Source: Chrysochromulina tobinii
Lineage: Eukaryota; Haptophyta; Prymnesiales; Chrysochromulinaceae
DNA: 58,296 nt
Assembly (NCBI GenBank): GCA_001275005.1
Contig: JWZX01003314.1
Span: 1-58,296, forward strand
Reading direction: 5' to 3'
Shown here piece after piece: positions 41,101 through 49,100 of the stretch. The stretch's first letter is position 1, and every line of letters starts with the position of its first letter. The translations under genes and the position numbers were made by a program. A model generated the notes under the pieces. It was given only the letters and a program-made list of their open reading frames with translations, did no database searches and was not told where the DNA came from.

Positions 41101-44100
41101 GAAGCGCTCCAACTGACGCCTGCCTTGTACCGCGACCGCCTTGAGGCCAACGAGGCCTGGGGCTACCAGCCTTGGCCCCTCTATCCACAGCCCACTGGCG
41201 TTCCCACAGCCCAAAGCCCATCGGGCATCCAGGTTTGCGACCCTAGGGGCCCCGGCGCACAGCAGTACTACGACTCGGTCGGGCTCTGCGTCTTCGACTT
41301 TTTCGTCGACGTGGCCATCGGCATCGACCTGCTCGTGGCACAGCTGCATACAGTGGGCGGGAGCGCCGCCAGCACGGCGAGGGCGGCTGACGCGCCCACG
41401 ACGGCGCGGCGCACGGCACGCCACATGCTCTTCTTCTCTTTGCTCTTCCTGGTCGCGGTGCTTGTCCTCGACATACTCTCCATCGCGGTTGCCGGCGTGC
41501 GCAGCGGCGGAGGCGCGGTATCGGACGCGGCGGCGCAGACGGCGAGCATCGTCTGGGCCGTACGGCTGCCGCTGCTCGTCCTCTTGCCACGTCACCTGTA
41601 CAGCCTAGAGGCGTGGCTACTCGAGCGCTCGCCGTCCACCGACATTCAGCACGTGCGCCTCGGCCGAATGCTTCTCGCCATCTTCGTGACCTCGCACCTT
41701 GCAGGCTGTATCTGGGCGATCATCGGCTTGCGAGATTTCCAGGCGACCTTCGTGTCCAATACGAGCGAGCACGCGTGGTCTGCGTACTCGTGGTGGGCGG
41801 GCGATGTTCTCATCATCGAGGGCGTGGCCACGTGTCAGTCGCTTGCGGTACTGGCGTGGCTGCGCGGCGTTTATATCGCATTCGGCACGCTCCTGATCAT
41901 CCCGATTGGCGACGTCGCGCCCACCACGATGAACGAGACGTACATCATGCTCTTCTTCATCCTCGTCCTGGCCACAGTGGTCGCAGCAGTCGAGGGCACG
42001 GTCGTCAACGTGATCGCGGCAATTGGCAAGGATGAGCACATGGAAGAGTGTGTGCTGGCCAACACGAAGAAGGTCATGATGAGCCATGCTGTCCCGCCGG
42101 TGCTCCAGGACCGCGTCATTCGTTACCTAATCGGGTCGGCCTACCGAGGCGTCGGCAAGAATCGCGCCGTGTTGAGCAAGCTGCCGCCGCAGCTCCAGCT
42201 GGAGACGTCGAAGGCGATCCGCCTTGAGTTGCTTCTCAAGACGAAGCTGGCTGAGCTTCTGCCGCGGGCCGTCCTCGGGTACATCACCAAGGAGATGAGC
42301 GATGTTTTCATCACGCCCGGCGAGCTACTCATGATCGAGGGCGACACAGGCACGTACGACATGTACGTCGTCGTCGAGGGCGTCTTCGAGATCGTCACGA
42401 CCGGCGGCCGCCTCAAAGTGCTCCAGACCCCCGTTCAGCGCCGCAAGAAAGCCGAAGCCCTCCTTGGCGAGAAGATGAGCTTCACCGAGCAGCAGATCGA
42501 ACACATCAAGTCGCAGGTTGTCGCCACTGTAAGCAGCGGCGCGGTGCTCGGCGAAGTTTCCTTCTTTCTGCAAGGCACCGCGCGCAATGCCTCGGTGCGC
42601 GCGGTGACGCGGGCGCACGTCATCCAACTGACGCGCCGGCAGCTCGACGCGGCGTGCGCGCTCTTCGGGCTGCATCGCGACGCGGCGTTCCTCGCGAAGC
42701 TCGAGTCGCTGGTGCGCACGATGGGCGTGAACCAGCGACTGATGAACGAGCGCATCGTGCGTGAAGCCATGGCGGAGGAGGCCTCGCTCCCCGGCACGAG
42801 CGACACGGATCGCTCCAGAAATGTCGGTCGAGGTCACGACACGGCGGTAGGGCTGGCGGCCTTGCCAAACACGAGCCATGCGCCCTCGACACCGCTCCAC
42901 ACGGCGCCCCGCTCCTTACCTGTTCGAATGTTGGCTGAGCCTCTGCGTTGGCTGAGCCTCGCCATCCCGAGGCGTGAGCGGCGGCCGCCCAGCACGGCGC
43001 CCAGCGCGGCGCCCAGCGCGGCGCCCAGCTTGCAGGTCGTGAGCGTCAGTGCCGAGGACGTCGAGAGCTCAGCTGTGACGCTCAGCAGTGACGCTGGGGT
43101 CGAGTTGCCTAATATGGTCAGTGTCGCTGGAGTCGAGCGCATTCCACAGCCGGCAGCGGAGCCCTTCGCTCAGACGGTAGCGAAGCCCTCTGCTCGGCCG
43201 CCAGCGGTTGAGGCGCCCGCCTCGCGACAGTCGTCAAGGCGCCCGAGTCAGGAGCGAGCCCTCCCCTCTGCCCGGCGGCCGGCGACTCCCCGGAGGCACG
43301 TCTATCCACCCTCGACGCTGCCGCGGATGCTGTGGGAATGGCTGATGACCGTGATCTCCTTCTATCTCGCGATCTCGATCCCGTTCATCATCGCCGCATT
43401 CGGTCCACGGAGCCCGGTGAGCGTCGACAGCGCGTGGGCCATTCTCGCGACGCAATGGGCCTGCGACGCGATCCTGCTGTGCGACTCGGTGCTGCGTGCC
43501 AACTGCTTCCCCTTCCTCCCTCGCGGGCGCGAGGTGTTCATGAAGTCCGAGCTCACCCACTCGGCGATGCGCGCGCACTACGTGCAGGCCAAGCTGCGCC
43601 TGGACGTGCTCGCCACACTGCCATATGAAGCCTTGGCGCCGATCGGGTTTGCGACGACGGGTGATACGAAGACGATCCTGCTCGCCGTTGCACTCCTGCG
43701 CCTGCCGCGCTTGCTGCGCTGCTCGCGCTGCCTCGAGCACTTCCGCGTGGCCTTTGGTTGGCTCCCCCCTCAGCTTTGTCTCTCGAAGGCTCAATCACGG
43801 ATGCTGCTGGTGTGGAGCCTCTGGCTCTACGTCGTGCATGCCTTCACCTGCTTTTTCCTCTTCGATGCGTACACGCTCCCCCTCTCCGCCCTCGGGCGCA
43901 ATTGGATGACCGAGGACCTCGCCTGGAAGCGTGCGGACTGGGCGCACGAGACCATTGGGCACTCATACGCGCGCGCGGCGCACTTTGTCCTCTCGCACAT
44001 GGCGACCCCCGGGCTCGGCGACGTGCGGCCGCAGAACGCGTGGGAGACAGGCTTCATCATGGTCCTCGTACTTGTCACAACTGCTCTCTATTCTTGCGTC

Positions 44101-45141
44101 ATCGGCTTAATCTCCTCGTATGCACGCCTCGGCGATGTCGAGGAGGAGCTGCTTATGACGCAGACCGACTACCTGCAGCACTACATGAGAAATCACCCGC
44201 TGCCGCACAGGCTGGCCAAGCGCATCACCTCCTACTATCGGCTGCTCTCGTCCAACCCCCGCGTCTCGCACGCGCACCTCCTCCAGGAGCTCCCGATCTT
44301 TCTGCGCCGCGACCTCGGCCTATGGATGCACCGCGACCACCTGCTCAACGTGCCCGCGCTCGCCAACCTCTCCTTCTTCCCTCTCGTCGAGCTCTGCGTC
44401 GCGCTCCAACCCGAACTCTTCCTCGAGGGCGACAACGTCATCACCAAGGGCGCACCCGCCACCAAGCTCTACCTGGTCGATGTGGGCAAGCTCCTGGTGC
44501 ACAACGGGAGCGAGCCTGCCGCCCGTGCCCGGTACAGCGAGACCGAGACCGATCTGTCCACGAGCCCGCCGCCGACCCCGACGGCCCGGCGGCGGTCCCT
44601 CTTGTTCAAGGACGCTCCCGACGTGCATTCGGCGGTGCTGGGGACTGTGGGGGTTGTGGGGACTATGGAGACTGCGGGGGAAGTGGGGGTTGTGGGGGCG
44701 GTGGGGACGGTGGGGACGTTGGGGACAGTGGTGACTGCGGAGACTGTGGAGGTTGGCACGGCCGATCTCTGGACGAGCGATCCATCGAGAGATGGCGTCT
44801 CGTCGGGAGATCTCTCGGGAGATGGCAAGGTGGGCGATGGCGAGGTAGACACCATCTCGTCGAGGCGGCACTCGATCTCGAGGGTCGCAACCGACGCGGC
44901 CCTCGAGCAGCTGCGGTCAGTCAGCCGCGGCTTCGTCGTCGGTCGCAAGGAGGCCGTCAACTATGTGGGGGTAGAGATGATTGCCTTCAATGGGTCGCAA
45001 TCGCCCGTGCTGTATGAAAGGTTCGTTGAGGCGGCGACGCACTGCCATCTGTTTGGGCTCAGCCTTGGTGCATGGAAGGGTCTATGCACCAAGTTTGCCG
45101 ACGAGCTCGGCCCAATCAGCCGAGGGGAGGCAGGCTTCTGA
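35192..45141 (+). CDS. Four-repeat cyclic-nucleotide-type K+ channel (CNGK-like)
   Basis: ATG 35192; exons 35192-36050, about 36343-39020, then 39239-45141 (with a probable frameshift at a G run near 39685). About 3,150 aa contain four homologous units, each S1-S6, C-linker and CNB-like domain. Pore motifs: repeat 1 TTVGFGDIVPT (~313), repeat 2 STIGFGDIVPR (~1073), repeat 3 IIPIGDVAPT (~2068), repeat 4 TPGLGDVRPQ (~2770). S4 segments carry spaced Arg. Only the third CNB domain has a near-canonical cassette (GEVSFF...ARNASVRA); the others are EAG-like or interrupted by long Ser/Pro inserts. The layout matches the single-chain CNGK (tetra-KCNG) channels known from sea urchin sperm. A K+-conducting, cGMP-gated plasma or ciliary membrane channel is inference. 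Confidence 0.82.
36051..36342 (+). other. Intron 1 of channel gene, nested repeats (A+B)
   Basis: Donor GTAGCA at 36051 is chosen for frame. The acceptor is CACCACAG at 36342, or GCCGTTAG at 36372 in the same phase. Near the 3' end a ~48-bp block (CTCACCACAGCGCGCGCTCG onward) occurs twice, separated by family A then family B sequence. Earlier in the intron a TGTGGTGCCCGTCACAACGC block occurs twice. It lies just before the repeat-1 pore helix. Confidence 0.65.
39021..39238 (+). other. Intron 2 of channel gene (family A, internal duplication)
   Basis: 218 nt, GTCCGC...CTCATCAG, phase 0. A 32-bp segment spanning the exon end and donor (39002-39033, containing TACCTTGGCATGGTCC) recurs at 39069-39100 with two differences. 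The body has GTGATGATGGCCGTGATGAT repeats. It splits repeat 2's CNB-like domain. Confidence 0.8.
39991..40085 (+). repeat. In-frame 33-bp tandem repeat, three copies
   Basis: Encodes LT(D/G)MEADRVSK three times inside a long insert of the repeat-2 CNB-like domain of the channel. The copies are almost identical. Confidence 0.9.
40498..40583 (+). repeat. Exonic duplication resembling a young introner
   Basis: GTGCGCAACTTCATCAAGTC occurs at 40498 and 40561, separated by TCATCAAG units. The 63-nt unit is in frame and stop-free. The first copy begins with GT and the insert has CATCAAG units, but there is no AG immediately before the second GTGCGC (AA instead), so clean splicing is not predicted. 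Confidence 0.8.
44637..44751 (+). repeat. In-frame GTGGGGACT-type minisatellite
   Basis: Repeats of about 9 bp such as GTGGGGACT and GTGGGGGTT encode a Val/Gly/Thr-rich insert in the repeat-4 CNB-like domain. The G-runs could form a quadruplex on the sense strand. Confidence 0.85.
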
Positions 45142-45999
45142 GCTGGAGAGGCAAACTTCTACGTGGCGTCTTGCGTTTCACGGGCGATCAAGGCGGTTGA
45201 GTAGACGGTGTACATGCGGTGCAGCGGGCTCACGGGTTGTGAGGTAGGGCAAGCAGTCTCACCTTTTCTTGAGCAGCCGTGCGGAGCGCGATGAGCGCTG
45301 TGGTGGGCGCGATCTGCCGTTGGGAAGAAATCGATTCGGATGTGGGACTTCTGAGTGGCTCGAGGATTTCGAAATAAGAGCGCATCTGGCCTTGACTGCG
45401 TGAATTTCCCGTCCAGGAGCAAATTTTATACGTATCCCGCTTGTTGGGATGAACTTGTTGAGATGAGTGTGCAGCGCGGCGTGAAGGCGGCGAGGAACCC
45501 ATTTGCCTATTGGGTCTCCGCTCGTCCCGCTTTCAGGGTCGGGTTCGGGTTCTAAGGCAACCATCGTGGCACGTGGGTTCGGTTAGGGTTCGCGGACCGA
45601 GTGGCAGTGGACCCAAGCTCCGTGGCGTCACAAAAATGACAATAACCCCCTCATAATGACATGCCGGTACGGTACTGTGCTCCTAAGAGACCCGGCTCAC
45701 CGCGCGGGAACGACCGCAGCACCCATGGCGGTCTAGGATCATGGCAGCACACCACTGGGGGGGGACACCGGTCGCATCTCGCATGTTCTCGCATGCTGCT
45801 CAAAGACGCATGATGCTCGCTACTCTGGCACTGGCTCCAGCGCCGGCTCCGGCTTCGGCTGAGGCCTCGGCACTGGGCATACCTCCGGCTCACTGATGTA
45901 CACCGTGGGCGGCTCCTGTGCACCATGCTGGCCCTTGCTGGCCGCCCGTCTCAAACTGAGCTCTGTCGACGCAACCGCGGGATGCCCGTCTGTAGCGGG
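45142..45999. other. Intergenic spacer between convergent genes
   Basis: Contains the 3' flanks of the channel gene and the EF-hand gene. No convincing gene, RNA or promoter motif. Composition is less GC-rich than the flanking genes. Confidence 0.45.
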
Positions 46000-46138
46000 G
46001 GCCGCGTTCGAAGCGGCAGGCAGGGCAGGTAGAGCGGCAGGTAGGGCAGGTAGAGCAGGTGGTAGGGCAGGTGGTAGGGCAGGTAGGGCTGGTGGTAGGG
46101 CAGGTAGAGCAGGTGGTAGGGCCGCGTTCTAAGCGGGG
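46000..46138. repeat. Minisatellite flanked by a duplication at a gene end
   Basis: About 100 bp of GGTAGGGCAGGTAGAGCAG-type units lies between GGGCCGCGTTCGAAGCGG and GGGCCGCGTTCTAAGCGG. The second flank contains the stop codon (TAG, minus strand) of the EF-hand gene. Confidence 0.85.
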
Positions 46139-49100
46139 ATCGGCAACATGTGCGCGCCACCGTCGCCGCGCTGTCGCAGAGTGATGTTCACCGCATAGTT
46201 AGCGTCTGGAAGGCGTGTGACAACGGCGTGGAATGGGGCCGCCTCCGCCTCCGCCTCCGCCTGCGCCTGCGCCTCCACCTCGCCAAAGGTAGCCTCGAAG
46301 AGGGCAGCCGCCAAGAGCTTCTCCGCCAGCGCCTCCACCTCCGCCTGCGCCTCCACCTCCGCCTCCGCCAGCGCCAGCGCCTGCGCCTCCGCCTCCGCCT
46401 CCAACTTGCCAAAGGTGATCTCGTAGAGGGTATCAGCCAAGAGCTCCTCCGCCGCGTTCGCTTGCAAATCGGGCTCTGCTGCGACCTCGGGCTGTGCTTC
46501 CACCTCGGCCTGTGCCTCCGTCTCGGGCTCTGCTGCCACCTTGGCCTGTGTCTCCGCCTCCGTCTGTGTTTTCGCCTCGGCTTCCAGATTGCGATCTGCC
46601 GCCTCTGCTTCCAGATTGCGATCTGCCGCCTCGGCTTCCAGATCGCGATCTGCCGCCTCGGCCGCCGCGGATTCGAAAGGCGAGGTGTCGCGAGCACGCC
46701 CGATTGCGCTCGCAACAGCGTTCACAACAGCGCTCAGATCGTCGCGAGCACCGGCGAGCGTGTGAATAGGCACGCCATGCGAGGCGAGCCACGGTCCGAG
46801 CTTTGCATCGGCACCACGGCTCGCATCTCCGGCTTGGACAGCGAGCAGCAGCGGCCCCGCTGCAGCGTGCAGCTTGTGCAGCTGGGAGCCCAAGCGCGGG
46901 AAGTTGGAGAGGATCACCGGCGGGGGGGACATTCGAATCGCATGCAGCAAGGCGGGAAGTAGCTGTGGGAAGCTCGGCAGCCCTCCCTCGCTGTCCAGCG
47001 TGATCAGCTCGGCACGACGCGTGATCAGCTCGGCGAGCGTGCTACCGACGGCGGCGTCGGCAGCCTCCTCCTCCCCATCAGCACCTTCCCCATCGGCCAG
47101 TGCCTCCGCCATCTCTGCCGCCACGCCAGCGAGGGTCTCGACATCGATCAACGTGCCTCCACAGCTGGTCGCTAACCGTCGACTCGTCTCTGCATGTTCA
47201 GACCCATAGACAAGGACGGTCGGCGAGGAGCACGGCGGCGGCGGCGGCGGCGGCGCGGGCGCGTCGCCGTTGCCGAGCCCGTCCCCGACAATCCGAACCG
47301 AGTAGTTGTCATCAGGTCCGAGGGTGATGACGGCCTGGAAGGGGGAGGGGGAGGGCGCCATCCGAACCGAATAGTTGTCATCAGGTCCGAGGGTGATGAC
47401 GGCCTGGAAGGGGGAGGGGGAGGGCGCCGTCTCGGGCGGCTCAACGTCCGACGCGTTAGCAGCCGTTGGCTCGACAGGCGCCGTCTCGGGCGCCGCCTCA
47501 CCGGTCGGCTCGACGGGCGCCGTCTCGGGCACCGCCTCACCGGTCGGCAGAGGGGTCTCCCGAAAGGCGATGCCCGCGGCACGCATGGCTTCCAACACGG
47601 CGCTCACCTCCGCCTCCGACGCCGTCGGTGCCCTGTGAACGTGAATGCCGCAGGCCTCGAGATTGCGATTCAAGCCCTCGTCCGTCGCGTCGCTGAGATC
47701 GCCAGCGAGCACCACCAGCGCCAACGGCCCCCCGATCGCCTGCTGCATCTTCGTGACGTGGCCGACCATCCGGGGATAGCCGTTGAGAACAAAGGGGGGC
47801 TCTCGCACCTTGATCGCCTGCAGCAGCACGGGCAGCACGTGCTTGAACTGGAGTAGGGCGCCGCCTGCCTGCATCGCAAGCAGCGCCGCGCCCTCAACGG
47901 TCGGAATCTCCGCCGCGAGATCGCAGAGCGCGGCCAGATCGAGCAGAGTGCCGCCACAGCGCGCTGCCACCGCCGGGCAGAGCGATGCATGCAACTGGCC
48001 AAAGAGAAGCACCACGGGCGCGGCGCCGTGATGGGCGCCGTGATGGGCGCCGTGATGGGCGGGCGCCGCGAACGCGACGGGCGCCGTGTCGGGCGCTCGT
48101 GTGTGCTCCAACGGCGCTCGCGACGGCGCTCGCGACGGCGCGGCTGTGTCGGCCGAGGCAGTGCCGGCCGTCTCAGGCAACTCAGCGACAGGGAGGATGC
48201 GAAGGAGATACTGCCGGCTGCCGTCGGCATCGTCCACCGGCCCGATGCGGGCCCGATATGGGAGAGGAGAGGGGAGGACGGTCCCTGTGGGGAGGACGGT
48301 CCTTTTGGACGTCGGGGAGGCGGCAGCTGGGGAGGCGGCAGCTGGGGTCGAAGCGCTCGTCGCGGCAGCCGTCTGCGCCTGCGCCTGCGCCTTCGCCGCC
48401 GCGTCCGCCGCCGCGCGCGCGGCTTCAGCTGCTGCTTTCGCGGCCGCCTTCGCGGCCGCCTTTGCGGCCGCCTTCGCCTCTGCCTTTGCCTCCGCGCGCG
48501 CAAGCTCGGCGGCGGCCTGCGCCTCGGCCGCATTCGCCGCCGCGTCCGCCGCCTCGAGCGCTAGCGCGAGCGCGTCCGCGATGATGGCGCGGGTGGCCGC
48601 CTCATCCGCCTCCGCCGCCAGCATCTTCTCGAGCTCACGAGCCTCAGTGGCGGCCGCCCGATGGTGTTCCACATCCACCTGGCCGCCTCTCCACATGGCC
48701 GCCTCGGCCTCGGCCGCCGCCTCCTCCGCCATCTCCGCGCGGTCACTCGCCTGCCTGTGCTGCGCCTCCTTCGCGTCCGCGAGCAGCTTGAGCTCTACGG
48801 CGCGCGCGCGCGCGGCCTCGCCTCGGGGAGTGGGCGGCTGGTCGCCCAAGATGGCAGAGGAGCTGGCATCGGGGTCTGGTGGGAGGACGGCCTGGGAGGG
48901 GGAGGGGGAGGGCGCCGTCTCGGGCGGCTCGTCGTCGGCGGCGCCGGCGCTCGGGCTCGCCATATTAGGCAACTCGGTACTCTCCAAAATAGGCAGCTGC
49001 ACGAGCCGAATCGAGCCGTTGACGAATTCGTCCCAGGTGAGATCTCCCGAGCCATCGGCGTCGATCTTGGAGAACATCTTGCCAATCCCTTTGAGGTCCT

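Noticed and set aside
48020-48060. Another family B copy (CATCACGGCGCC repeats encoding AHHGA)
   Set aside because: It shares only part of the core, lacks GCATGC, and has no acceptor or flanking duplication, so it is a simple coding repeat.
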